A stretch of DNA of 35,929 nucleotides from an uncultured Acetatifactor sp. (GCA_910584235.1 CAJTZD010000040.1:1-35929); one strand, 5' to 3'; counted from the stretch's first letter, positions 24,691 through 33,439 are shown. Notes: generated by a model not told the origin, from the sequence alone. A program made the numbers and translations.

Positions 24691-25431
24691 ATGAAGAAGC
24701 TAGGCATCATTGGAGGACTGGGTCCCATGGCAACGGCATATTTCCTGCAGCTGCTCACCCGAATGAGCGACGCGGCCTCAGATCAGGAGCATATGGAGAT
24801 CCTGCTGCACAGCAAACCGCAGATTCCCGACCGCACCAGATTTATCCTGGGACAGAGTCCGGAAAACCCCCTGCCCCGGATGATAGAGATCGGAATCGGC
24901 TTAAAAGAGCAGGGAGCGGAGCTGATCGCCATTCCCTGTGTCACGGCCCATTATTTCCAGAAAAAGCTGGAAGCGGAGATCGGCATCCCGGTTCTGAACG
25001 CCGTTGCGCAGACGGCCCTGTGCCTGAAGGAGGCGGGGGTGCGCAGGGCAGGCATTCTGGCCACGGACGGAACCATCGAGAGCGAATTGTTTCAAAGAGC
25101 CCTGGGGGCGGAAGAAATCGCATGTATCCTGCCTGACCGGGAGAGTCAACAAATCGTCATGGACATGATCTATAAAAAGATTAAGGCGGGGGAGGCCGTG
25201 GAGCCGGAGGAATTCGCCGTGGTGTCCGGAAAGCTGTTTGGCAGGGGGGCGGAGACGGTGCTGCTGGCCTGTACGGAACTTTCTCTGGTGAAGCGGGACC
25301 TTAGTTTGGGGGACGGTTTCCTGGATGTGATGGAAGTGCTGGCGCGAAAGGCGGTAATGTCTTGCGGACGGCTGAAAAAAGAATATGGATGCCTCCTGAA
25401 GCAGAAGCCTGCCGGCGGACGGGAGGGATGA
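24691..25431 (+). CDS. aspartate/glutamate racemase family
   Basis: The 246-residue protein starts MKKLGIIGGLGPMATAYFLQ, characteristic of PLP-independent Asp/Glu racemases. The two catalytic Cys are Cys83 in IPCVTAH and Cys194 in LLACTELSL. The usual PCNTAH motif has Val in place of Asn. These enzymes interconvert L and D forms of acidic amino acids, and relatives accept other amino acids. GATGGGAG precedes ATG. The gene lies 10 bp before an amino-acid adenylation gene of DltA type, so it probably provides the D-amino acid to be activated. That link is inference from context. Confidence 0.85.
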   Translation: MKKLGIIGGLGPMATAYFLQLLTRMSDAASDQEHMEILLHSKPQIPDRTRFILGQSPENPLPRMIEIGIGLKEQGAELIAIPCVTAHYFQKKLEAEIGIPVLNAVAQTALCLKEAGVRRAGILATDGTIESELFQRALGAEEIACILPDRESQQIVMDMIYKKIKAGEAVEPEEFAVVSGKLFGRGAETVLLACTELSLVKRDLSLGDGFLDVMEVLARKAVMSCGRLKKEYGCLLKQKPAGGREG

Positions 25432-25441
25432 GGAAACGGAT

Positions 25442-26956
25442 ATGCGGAACAATGTATTGGATTATCTGAATGAGATCGTAAAAGAGAAGCCCCATAAGAC
25501 GGCTTATTCCGACGGAACAGTCTCTTTAAGCTTTCTGGAGGTATACGGGCAAAGCCGCAGTATCGCAAGCTTTCTCCACAGAAAAGGTATTTACAGGAAG
25601 CCGGTGGTGATTTTTATGAAGAAATCCCCTCTGGAGGTGGCGGCGTTTTTCGGCGCAGTGGCCGCGGGGAATTTCTATGTGCCCATTGACGAGGAGATGC
25701 CTGCCGGCCGGATTCAGCTGATCCTGGACAATGTGCAGTCGCCGCTTGTGATCTGCGATGAGAGCACCTTTGAGACCGCAAAGTCTTTTCGGCTGGGGGC
25801 AGGGGAGGCGGTCCTGTTTGGGGAGGCGGTTTCGGGGGAGATCAATGACGCTGCCCTGGAGGAGATCCGCAGGCGCGCCATCGACACTGACCCTGTGTAC
25901 ATTGTCTTTACCTCCGGATCCACGGGAATTCCCAAGGGCGTGGCGGCATGCCACAGATCTGTCATTGACTATATTGAGAGACTTTCCGAAGTGTTGGAGT
26001 TTGACGGCGATACAGTCTTCGGAAACCAATCCCCTCTGTATTTCGACGCCTGCTTAAAGGAGCTGTACCCTACACTGAAATTCGGGGCCACCACGTACCT
26101 GATTCCCAGGGAGCTCTTCTCCGTCCCGGTAAAGCTGGTGGAATATTTGAATACCTACCACATCAATACCATCTGCTGGGTGGTGTCCGCGCTGACCATG
26201 ATAAGCGCTTTCGGCACCTTTGAGACGGTTACGCCCAAGTTCCTGCGCACCGTGGCTTTCGGCAGCGAGGTTTTTCCCATAAAGCAGTTCCGGATCTGGC
26301 GAAACGCCCTGCCGGAGGCTTCTTTTACCAATCTCTACGGCCCTACGGAGGGCACGGGAATGTGCTGCTATTACAGGGTGGAGCGGGAGTTTGCGGAAAA
26401 TGAATCGATTCCCATCGGACGGCCGTTCCCCAACCGGGAGATTCTGCTGCTGACGCCGGAGGGGAGACTGGCGGGAGAGGGGGAAGAGGGGGAGATCTGC
26501 ATCCGGGGCACGGCCCTGACCCTGGGCTATTACAACGACCCGGTCCGTACCGCCCAGGCTTTTACCCAGAATCCCTTAAATACGGCTTATCCGGAGCGGA
26601 TCTACCGGACCGGGGACATAGGCCGCATAAATCCGGCCGGAGAGCTGGTTTTCGTCTCCCGTAAGGATTACCAGATCAAGCATATGGGCCACCGCATTGA
26701 ACTGGGGGAAATTGAGGTGAATGTGGATATGATTCCGGGCATTTCCATGGCCGCCTGCATCTATGACGAGAAAAAGGCGAAGATCATATTATATTATGTA
26801 GGAGACCCGGCGGAAAAGGAACTGGCCGCCCTGTTAAAGACAAAGCTGCCCCGATATATGCTGCCCAATAAGACTGTCCGGCTGGAGAGTCTGCCCTTTA
26901 CGGCAAACGGGAAGATAGACAGGGTGGCCCTGAAGAAGCGGTATGAAGCGGGCTGA
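25442..26956 (+). CDS. DltA-like amino-acid adenylation enzyme
   Basis: The 504-residue protein is a stand-alone adenylation domain close to D-alanine--carrier-protein ligase. Motifs: A3 TSGSTGIPKGV (157-167), A4 region YFDACLKELYPTL, A5 NLYGPTEG (297-304), and catalytic Lys491 in ANGKIDR. It should activate an amino acid with ATP and load it on the carrier protein encoded 65 bp downstream. In the substrate pocket, Bacillus DltA has Cys in FMFCGEVLP; here the aligned segment VAFGSEVFP has Gly274. This Cys has been linked to D-Ala selectivity, so the substrate here may differ. The upstream racemase points the same way. Confidence 0.83.
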   Translation: MRNNVLDYLNEIVKEKPHKTAYSDGTVSLSFLEVYGQSRSIASFLHRKGIYRKPVVIFMKKSPLEVAAFFGAVAAGNFYVPIDEEMPAGRIQLILDNVQSPLVICDESTFETAKSFRLGAGEAVLFGEAVSGEINDAALEEIRRRAIDTDPVYIVFTSGSTGIPKGVAACHRSVIDYIERLSEVLEFDGDTVFGNQSPLYFDACLKELYPTLKFGATTYLIPRELFSVPVKLVEYLNTYHINTICWVVSALTMISAFGTFETVTPKFLRTVAFGSEVFPIKQFRIWRNALPEASFTNLYGPTEGTGMCCYYRVEREFAENESIPIGRPFPNREILLLTPEGRLAGEGEEGEICIRGTALTLGYYNDPVRTAQAFTQNPLNTAYPERIYRTGDIGRINPAGELVFVSRKDYQIKHMGHRIELGEIEVNVDMIPGISMAACIYDEKKAKIILYYVGDPAEKELAALLKTKLPRYMLPNKTVRLESLPFTANGKIDRVALKKRYEAG

Positions 26957-27021
26957 GAGCAAAGCTTTTCCGCCGCTTAATGGGATGAATGATGCCAATA
27001 GGAAGGAGAGTTACATAAGAC

Positions 27022-27252
27022 ATGGAAGAATTAATGGAGATTTTACAGGATTTACACCCGGACGTGGATTTTGAGACGGAGGAACATTTGGTGGACGATA
27101 AGATTCTGGACTCGTTCGATATCGTAAGCCTGATTGCGGAGATCAATGAGAATTTTGATATCGCCGTCACTGCCAAGGATATCCTCCCCGAAAACTTCAA
27201 TTCTGCCAGGGCGCTGTACGCGCTGATCCAAAGGCTGGAGGAAGAGGCCTGA
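27022..27252 (+). CDS. DltC-like acyl/aminoacyl carrier protein
   Basis: The 76-residue acidic protein has the phosphopantetheine site in ILDSFDIVSLI (Ser31), flanked by the acidic helices of DltC/ACP proteins. It would carry the aminoacyl group from the DltA-like enzyme to the membrane acyltransferase. GGAAGGAGAG precedes the start. Motif DSF replaces the more common DSL, which is tolerated in DltC. Spacing to the MBOAT gene is 27 bp. Confidence 0.85.
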   Translation: MEELMEILQDLHPDVDFETEEHLVDDKILDSFDIVSLIAEINENFDIAVTAKDILPENFNSARALYALIQRLEEEA

Positions 27253-27279
27253 GCTGCGCAGGCTTAAGAGGGACTTTAC

Positions 27280-28887
27280 ATGCTTTTTACATCATATGAG
27301 TTTTTGGGATTTCTGGCGGTTTTGGTTGTGCTGTACTATCTTGTGCCGAAGCGGTGCCGGTGGATGTTTCTGCTGGGGGCGAGCTACCTGTTCTATGCCC
27401 TGGCGGGAACGGAGTACCTGGCCTACATCCTCTTTACCACGGTTACGGTCTATTACGCCGCCCTGAGGATAGAGCGGAATGCGGACAGGCAGACCGCATA
27501 TCTGAAAGAGCATAAGGGGAAGCTTACCAAAGAGGAGAAAAAGGCCTATAAGGACAGGCAGAAATCCGTCCGGCTGCGGTGGATCCTGGCAGCTCTTTTG
27601 CTGAATTTAGGAATTCTGGCAGTGGTGAAGTACACCAATTTCGCCATAGCCAATCTAAACGGCATCCTCCATGCTTTCGGAGAAGCTTTCGGAAAAGGGG
27701 AAAGCAGACAGTTTTCGTTCCTGGACCTGGCACTGCCCATGGGCATTTCTTTCTATACCTTTCAGGCCCTTGGATACCTGATCGATGTCTACCGGGGCAC
27801 GGTCAGGGCCCAGAGGAATTTTTTCCGGTTTGCCCTGTTTGTATCCTTTTTCCCGCAGCTGGTGCAGGGGCCTATCAGCCGGTTCGGAGATCTGTCCCAG
27901 ACCCTTTATGCAGAGCATGCCTTTGACAAAAGACAAGTCAGCCTCGGCTTACAGCGCATTCTCTGGGGATACTTTAAGAAGCTGGTCATCGCTGACCGGA
28001 TGCTGGTAGGGGTCAATGCCGTCATCGGCGACCCGGAGGCTTTCCAGGGGGCCTGGGTACTGGTGGGGATGTTCTTCTACGCGCTGGAACTGTACGCGGA
28101 TTTTACCGGGGGGATCGATATCACCATAGGAATTGCCCAGACGCTTGGGATTACCCTGCAGGAGAATTTTGAGAGGCCCTTTTTCTCAAAATCCCTCAAG
28201 GAATACTGGCGCAGATGGCATATTACCATGGGTACATGGTTTCGGGACTATATTTTTTATCCCATCTCCGTGTGCGGGTTCATGCAGAAATTTAATAAGT
28301 TCTCCCGCCGCCGTCTGGGAGAGGCCGTGGGCAAGAGGCTGCCGGTATATCTGTCTTCCTTTGTGGTCTGGTTTGCCACGGGCATCTGGCACGGAGCCAG
28401 TTGGAATTTCATTGTCTGGGGGCTGGGGAACTGGGCCGTGCTGATGGTCTCCGAGACTTTGGAGCCCCTTTATGACAGGTTTCATCAGCGGTTCGGAGCC
28501 GGCGGGACCGGATACCGGATTTTTGAAGTGTTGAGGACTTTTCTGCTGGTGTCGGCGCTCCGGACCTTTGACTGTTACCGGTCGGTGCCCGTGACCTTTC
28601 GGATGTTCGGCACGCTCTTCAGGGCCCGCAACTGGAATATTCTCTGGGACGGGTCTCTACTGGGGCTGGGGCTTAGCCCATTGGATTACGGAATTTTGGC
28701 GGCGGGGACCCTGCTGCTTCTGGCGGTGAGTCTGCTGCAGCGGCGGGGCAGTGTCAGGGAGCGGATCTTTGCAAAGCCTTATCCGGTGCGGTTTATTTTG
28801 TGGTATGGATTGTTTCTGACGGTGCTCCTGACGGGCGCCTACGGTGTGGGATATGACGCCAGCCAGTTTATTTATAATCAATTTTAA
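27280..28887 (+). CDS. MBOAT acyltransferase (DltB/AlgI-like)
   Basis: The 535-residue polytopic protein has the MBOAT signature: ENFERPFFSKSLKEYWRRWH ending in His314, then TMGTWFRDYIFYPI, and the catalytic His371 in GIWHGASWNFIVWG. DltB channels the aminoacyl group from the carrier protein across the membrane. It is longer than typical DltB (about 400), closer to AlgI/PatA-type proteins, with extra C-terminal helices and a charged insertion KEHKGKLTKEEKKAYKDRQK near residues 75-95. Operon position next to adenylation and carrier genes makes a DltB-like role most likely; O-acetylation is the alternative. Confidence 0.85.
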   Translation: MLFTSYEFLGFLAVLVVLYYLVPKRCRWMFLLGASYLFYALAGTEYLAYILFTTVTVYYAALRIERNADRQTAYLKEHKGKLTKEEKKAYKDRQKSVRLRWILAALLLNLGILAVVKYTNFAIANLNGILHAFGEAFGKGESRQFSFLDLALPMGISFYTFQALGYLIDVYRGTVRAQRNFFRFALFVSFFPQLVQGPISRFGDLSQTLYAEHAFDKRQVSLGLQRILWGYFKKLVIADRMLVGVNAVIGDPEAFQGAWVLVGMFFYALELYADFTGGIDITIGIAQTLGITLQENFERPFFSKSLKEYWRRWHITMGTWFRDYIFYPISVCGFMQKFNKFSRRRLGEAVGKRLPVYLSSFVVWFATGIWHGASWNFIVWGLGNWAVLMVSETLEPLYDRFHQRFGAGGTGYRIFEVLRTFLLVSALRTFDCYRSVPVTFRMFGTLFRARNWNILWDGSLLGLGLSPLDYGILAAGTLLLLAVSLLQRRGSVRERIFAKPYPVRFILWYGLFLTVLLTGAYGVGYDASQFIYNQF

Positions 28888-29022
28888 CAAACCTACAGGA
28901 AGACGGAGAGAGCGTCCTATGGGAGGGGCATTCCATAGGAGGAAAGGCGCCTCATGGGAGGGAGGGCTTCTTATGGAAAGAATACCGTCCGCGGAGGAAG
29001 CGTATTCCGGAGGTAAGGGAAC

Positions 29023-30141
29023 ATGAGCGAAAATGAGAGAAATGCGGAAAGCGCTGCGGAAAAAGCACGAAGAGAAGATAGCACAGAAAGCGTGGAAAAT
29101 AAGAAATACAGGGCCTGGCTGAGGGGAATCGTCTCGGCCCTGATTGTATTCACGAGTCTGTACCTGCTCCAGCGTCTGCTTGTGCCCAAGTATGTGGACG
29201 ATGTAGTGGAGGGGGCGTTCATCGCGGAGTATTACGGAGAAGAGAAAGACTTTGACGTCATCTTTATCGGAGACTGCGAGGTGTACGAGAATTTCTCCCC
29301 GGCGGTGCTCTGGGAGCAGTACGGCATCAACAGCTACATCCGGGGCAGCGCTCAGCAGTATATCTGGCAGTCCTATTATCTGCTGGAGGATACACTGAGG
29401 TATGAGACGCCGGAGGTGGTGGTGTTCAATGTGCTGTCCCTGCAGTATGACAAAGCCCAGAGAGAGGCTTACAACCGGATGACCTTAGAGGGTATGGAGT
29501 GGTCTCCCGCAAAGGTGAAGTCGATTCTGGCCTCCATGAGCGAGGAAGAGCATTTTCTGGACTATGTGTTCCCCATCCTGCGCTATCACACCAGATGGAG
29601 CGGGCTGAGCGGGACCGATCTGGAATATATGTTCGGCACAAAGCCCGTGTCTCACAACGGCTATTATATGCGGGTGGACGTGAAAGCGGCCCGGGACGTA
29701 CCCAAGGGCCGGATCCTGGCGGACTATGGCTTTGGAGAGAAGCCTTTGGAGTATCTGGACAGGATGCGGGAGCTCTGTGCAAAAAAGGGCATAGAGCTGG
29801 TGCTGATCAAAGCCCCCAGCCTGTACCCTTACTGGTACCCGGAATGGGAGGAGCAGGTGGAAGCCTACGCCTCGGCCCATGAACTGCGCTATGTGAATTT
29901 CCTGGAGCTTCAGGAGGAGACGGGCATTGATTACAGTACGGATACCTATGACGGCGGACTCCACATGAATCTGTCAGGGGCGGAGAAGCTTTCGGTCTAC
30001 TTCGGCAGGATACTCTCCGGGGAGATGGGGGTTCCTGACAGGAGAGGGGAGACGGAACTGTCGTTATCCTGGGAGGAGAAGCTGGCCGCCTACGAGGCGG
30101 AGAAACAGGAGCAGTACCGGTATTACGGCATGAAGCAGTAG
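29023..30141 (+). CDS. DltD-like SGNH-fold protein with Cys nucleophile
   Basis: The 372-residue protein has one N-terminal membrane helix (about 31-50) and an extracellular SGNH/GDSL-like domain. Block I reads FIGDCEVYENFSP, with Cys85 where GDSL enzymes and DltD have Ser. The C-terminal Asp-His pair is Asp310 and His314 in YDGGLHMNLSG. DltD-type proteins complete transfer of the aminoacyl group to the polymer outside. Cys could act as a thioester nucleophile. GGAGGT precedes ATG at 29023. The 135-bp spacer before it is G-rich, with several ribosome-binding-site-like GGAGG motifs but no gene. The C-terminus is a charged Glu/Lys/Gln tail. Confidence 0.78.
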   Translation: MSENERNAESAAEKARREDSTESVENKKYRAWLRGIVSALIVFTSLYLLQRLLVPKYVDDVVEGAFIAEYYGEEKDFDVIFIGDCEVYENFSPAVLWEQYGINSYIRGSAQQYIWQSYYLLEDTLRYETPEVVVFNVLSLQYDKAQREAYNRMTLEGMEWSPAKVKSILASMSEEEHFLDYVFPILRYHTRWSGLSGTDLEYMFGTKPVSHNGYYMRVDVKAARDVPKGRILADYGFGEKPLEYLDRMRELCAKKGIELVLIKAPSLYPYWYPEWEEQVEAYASAHELRYVNFLELQEETGIDYSTDTYDGGLHMNLSGAEKLSVYFGRILSGEMGVPDRRGETELSLSWEEKLAAYEAEKQEQYRYYGMKQ

Positions 30142-30181
30142 CCCCCAGGGGCGGAAAGCAAGAAGAAGGAGAGCGAGAACC

Positions 30182-30835
30182 ATGAAAAAAGTTCACAAGA
30201 AAATATCGAAAAAATGCGCAGCCGCGCTTCTGGCAGCGGCTATGCTTCTTGTCACAGGCTGCGGCCAGGCGGAGAAGACCATTGAGGGAAGTGTGGAGAA
30301 TATCCAGCCGGTAGACATAACCTCCGAAACGGAGTCCGGGCAGACAGAAAATGGAGATTCAAAGCCGGATACAGACCGGGGCGGGGCGGCAGGGCCGGAT
30401 CAGGGCCCGGAGACGGCAGGCGGCGCGGCCTCCGACGGGTATCTCTTTACGGCAGACGGCGTGTCCATAGCCATGGACGCGGACGCGGCGCCGATCCTGG
30501 AACGGCTGGGCGAGCCGGTCTCCTATTTCGAGGCGGCCAGCTGTGCATTTGAGGGTCTGGACAAAATGTATACTTACCAGGGCTTCGAAGTGGATACTTA
30601 CCCTGCGGGTGAGAAAGACTACATATCCACAGTCGTTCTGAAAGACGATTCCGTGGCCACCGGGGAGGGCATTGCCATCGGAGACTCCCTGGAAAAGCTC
30701 CAACAGGCTTATCCGGAGGGAAAACTGCAGGAGAACGGCATGATAGTATGCGAAAAGGGCGGCATGAAGCTCTGTTTTATCCTGGAGAATGATGAGGTGA
30801 AATCCATCGAATACAGGAGCATGGCTTTGGAATGA
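30182..30835 (+). CDS. putative lipoprotein
   Basis: The 217-residue protein has a Lys-rich signal peptide and a lipobox ending at Cys27 (LLVTGC), so it should be lipid-anchored outside the membrane. A low-complexity Gly/Asp/Glu-rich linker follows (about 45-85), then a compact domain with IAIGDSLEKLQQAYPEGK, reminiscent of small lipoprotein domains that start with GDSxxxVxxxxG. GAAGGAG precedes the start. It sits inside the Dlt-like operon, 40 bp after the SGNH gene, and probably works with the modified polymer. No named family is recognised with confidence. Confidence 0.72.
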   Translation: MKKVHKKISKKCAAALLAAAMLLVTGCGQAEKTIEGSVENIQPVDITSETESGQTENGDSKPDTDRGGAAGPDQGPETAGGAASDGYLFTADGVSIAMDADAAPILERLGEPVSYFEAASCAFEGLDKMYTYQGFEVDTYPAGEKDYISTVVLKDDSVATGEGIAIGDSLEKLQQAYPEGKLQENGMIVCEKGGMKLCFILENDEVKSIEYRSMALE

Positions 30836-30894
30836 TGCCGGGGAATCGGAGAAGCAAACAGCCAACACAGGAATAAATAAAAGGAGGCTTATGG

Positions 30895-32247
30895 ATGGAG
30901 GACGGCAGATCGATCCGGGAGAAGCTGGAGGGCAGGGAACTAAGGATATTCTGCAATTATTCCATGCTGCTTTTATTCGCGGCGGGAATCATCAATATGG
31001 AAGCGGAGGGCGGGGGCGTCCTGGCCGCGGCCCGGGGGCTGTGGACCATAGTGGTCTCAAGAGACGCGCTGATCACGGACTATTTTGAGCTGGTCGGATA
31101 TGGGGCGGCTTTCTGGAATGCTTTCCTGGTGATGGGAATGGGCCTATGGCTGCTTCACCGGGAAAAGGTCAGATTCACAGGGCTGACCATGGCGGCCGTG
31201 TTTATCAATGCAGGCTATGCGCTCTGGGGAAAGAATCCGGTGAATATTTTACCCATTCTGCTGGGAACCTACCTCTATGCCATGGTGCATGGGGCCCAGT
31301 TGAGCCGGTACATCTATACGGGCTTTTTTGGGACCAGCCTGGCGCCCTTAGTGACGGAGCTGGTGTATGAGCTGCCTTTTGACAAATGGGTGAACCTGCT
31401 GCTGTCTATTGCGGCAGGGATATTGATCGGCTTCATCCTCCCCGGGCTTTCGGTACACACAGCCTCCATGCACATGGGATATAACCTGTTCAATGTGGGC
31501 TTCTCGGCGGGGATCGTAGCGTTTGTCATCGTCTGTGTGCTGAAATCTTTTGGCATAGAAAGCCAGTCCGTGATGATCTGGCGGTCCGGGCGGCCCTTTT
31601 GGATCGCGGCGGGATTGTACGGGTATTTTGCGTCAGCGTTCCTGTACGGCCTGTATCTGGCCCGCTGGGATATTAAGAGCATCCTGAAGATATGGAAGCA
31701 CCCGGGCCGGGCGGTGGCGGACTTTGTGCTGATGGAGGGTGTGGGCTGTACGCTGATGAACATGGCTCTGGTGGGCACTGTGAGCGCCACTTACATCCTC
31801 TTGATCGGAGGAGACTTCTCCGGGCCCATGGTAGGGGCGATCCTGACGGCTTTCGGCTTCTCGGCTTTTGGAGCCCATGTCAGAAATTACTTTCCGGTGC
31901 TTTTGGGAGTATTTTTATCCACATTCCTGAACCAGTTCACGCCGGTGACGCCGGGTATGCAGCTGGCGGCCGTGTTTGCGGTAGGGCTGGCGCCCCTTGC
32001 CGGGCGCTTCGGCGTCTTTGCGGGAATGGTGGCCGGCATGCTCCACGCGGCCATTGTCATGTGTACCTCCCAGATGTACGGGGGACTGAACTTATACAAT
32101 AACGGATTCAGCGCGGGCTGGGTGGCTATCATCATGGTACCCGGGCTGGAGAGCTTTACCACGAGAATGAATGAGGAAAAGAGAATGAATGAGGAAAAGA
32201 GGAAAGGCAAATGCTTCATGAACAGGAAAAAGCAGGAAAAATCATAG
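30895..32247 (+). CDS. DUF1576 membrane protein
   Basis: The 450-residue protein has about ten to twelve membrane helices and matches my memory of the DUF1576 family: GYALWGKNPVNILPILLGTY, LYAMVHGAQLSRYIYTGFFG, MHMGYNLFNVGFSAGIVAF and MYGGLNLYNNGFSAGWVAII. The two similar LYNNGFSAGxVA / LFNVGFSAGIVA elements suggest an internal duplication, as in transporters. Function is unknown. AAAGGAGGC precedes the start region. The C-terminus has a short repeat RMNEEK twice (18-bp DNA repeat at about 32164-32199) and a basic tail. The next gene overlaps by 37 bases. Confidence 0.75.
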   Translation: MEDGRSIREKLEGRELRIFCNYSMLLLFAAGIINMEAEGGGVLAAARGLWTIVVSRDALITDYFELVGYGAAFWNAFLVMGMGLWLLHREKVRFTGLTMAAVFINAGYALWGKNPVNILPILLGTYLYAMVHGAQLSRYIYTGFFGTSLAPLVTELVYELPFDKWVNLLLSIAAGILIGFILPGLSVHTASMHMGYNLFNVGFSAGIVAFVIVCVLKSFGIESQSVMIWRSGRPFWIAAGLYGYFASAFLYGLYLARWDIKSILKIWKHPGRAVADFVLMEGVGCTLMNMALVGTVSATYILLIGGDFSGPMVGAILTAFGFSAFGAHVRNYFPVLLGVFLSTFLNQFTPVTPGMQLAAVFAVGLAPLAGRFGVFAGMVAGMLHAAIVMCTSQMYGGLNLYNNGFSAGWVAIIMVPGLESFTTRMNEEKRMNEEKRKGKCFMNRKKQEKS

Positions 32248-32555
32248 CGGAGCTGACGGTATACTTTCTGATGCTGGGCGCAAAGAAAGTCACTTCCAGC
32301 GTGATACTGGAAGAAACTTTCGGCCGGATTACCCTTGAGGCCGATTATCCTCCGGAAAAGGAAGATAAGCTTAAGGAGTTGGAATGCCTGAAGCAGCAGC
32401 GTGACAACGGCATTGAGGAGATATATTGGGAGCTGGCCGGGGTGGGCAGCCATGGGGACAGCAGCCAGCTGCTGCTGATCGGCACCATGATCGACAGGGC
32501 TGAGATTTCCGTAGAAGCGGGAATGGTAAGGCTGAGCCTGTATAAAGATTACTGA
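32211..32555 (+). CDS. small conserved-looking soluble protein
   Basis: The 114-residue protein has no signal peptide or membrane helix and no motif I recognise. It reads as an alpha/beta protein with a helix-rich start (EKAGKIIAELTVYFLMLGAK) and C-terminal strands (SVEAGMVRLSLYKD). GAGGAAAGG lies just before ATG, inside the 3' end of the DUF1576 gene, so translation is probably coupled and the two products may interact. It ends the operon, facing the convergent AraC-type gene 23 bp away. Confidence 0.65.
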   Translation: MLHEQEKAGKIIAELTVYFLMLGAKKVTSSVILEETFGRITLEADYPPEKEDKLKELECLKQQRDNGIEEIYWELAGVGSHGDSSQLLLIGTMIDRAEISVEAGMVRLSLYKDY

Positions 32556-32578
32556 ATTCAGGCAGATATTCCCGGGGC

Positions 32579-33439
32579 TTACCACATGCGCCGGTATTCT
32601 CCGGGAGAGATTCCCTCTACCTTTTTGAAGACACGGCAGAAATACCCCGGCTCTCCGATGCCCACCTCCTGCCCCACCGCTTCCGCGGTCAGATCAGAGA
32701 AGCGCAGCAGCTGCTTGGCCCGGGTGATGCGGACCTGTTCCAGATAGCCAAGGACGGTGGCGCCGAACTGCTCTTTAAAAGTGCGGGCAAGATAGAATTT
32801 ATTGAGATAAAACTGCCCGGCCAGACGGTCCAGGGTAATTTTCTCCCTGTAATGTTCCTCCAGATATGTTTTTACATACTGGAGGGATTTTTTTTTGCCA
32901 CCGATATGTGAGCCGGCCTCGGGATGCCAGCTTTCCGCCATGAGCAGGGTCAGCAGACCGGTGAGCTTCTCATTGATCCGCATATCGCGGATATAATCCT
33001 CAGTGCCCGCTATGGCAAGGAGGCAATCCAGCAGGCTGGCAAAAAGCGCGGGTTCCTGCGGGGTAAAAGCCGGTCTGCCGCCTCGCTCCACATACTTTTC
33101 ATAGATTCCGTTCATACTGGAACCGTAGAAATGGGCCCACTTCAGAGACCACAGATTTTCTTCCGAAGAACCCTGGGCATAGGGCTTTCTGCAGTCGATG
33201 AAAACGCAGTCCCCTGCCTGCAGACAGTGGCTCTGGCCGTCATAGAGGAGGCTTCCGGCGCCGTCCGTGACCAGGAAGAACAGGAAAGAGAACAGATTTT
33301 CCCTGCTGCTGGTGTGTGGTTTCAGGGCTTTCAGCTCGCCTGCCTCCTGGAGATGCAGCAAATTGGCCCTGGCGAAAGCCGAGGGGGTGTATATGATACG
33401 GTTGGACTGTACGGAGATACCTTGAAATAAAGATTCCAT
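32579..33439 (-). CDS. AraC family transcriptional regulator
   Basis: The 286-residue regulator has an N-terminal cupin-like sensing domain (LLYDGQSHCLQAGDCVFIDC around residues 60-80) and a C-terminal double helix-turn-helix: ITLDRLAGQFYLNKFYLART for the first and TAEAVGQEVGIGEPGYFCRV followed by FKKVEGISPGEYRRMW for the second. Such regulators usually control sugar or envelope genes. It has its own promoter on the minus strand, converges with the Dlt-like operon and diverges from gmd, so either could be its target. The effector is unknown. Confidence 0.9.
   Translation of the reverse strand: MESLFQGISVQSNRIIYTPSAFARANLLHLQEAGELKALKPHTSSRENLFSFLFFLVTDGAGSLLYDGQSHCLQAGDCVFIDCRKPYAQGSSEENLWSLKWAHFYGSSMNGIYEKYVERGGRPAFTPQEPALFASLLDCLLAIAGTEDYIRDMRINEKLTGLLTLLMAESWHPEAGSHIGGKKKSLQYVKTYLEEHYREKITLDRLAGQFYLNKFYLARTFKEQFGATVLGYLEQVRITRAKQLLRFSDLTAEAVGQEVGIGEPGYFCRVFKKVEGISPGEYRRMW

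Noticed and set aside
28844..29026. 60-codon frame between the MBOAT and SGNH genes
   Set aside because: It starts inside the MBOAT gene and is built from G-rich ribosome-binding-site-like repeats; no protein-like pattern.
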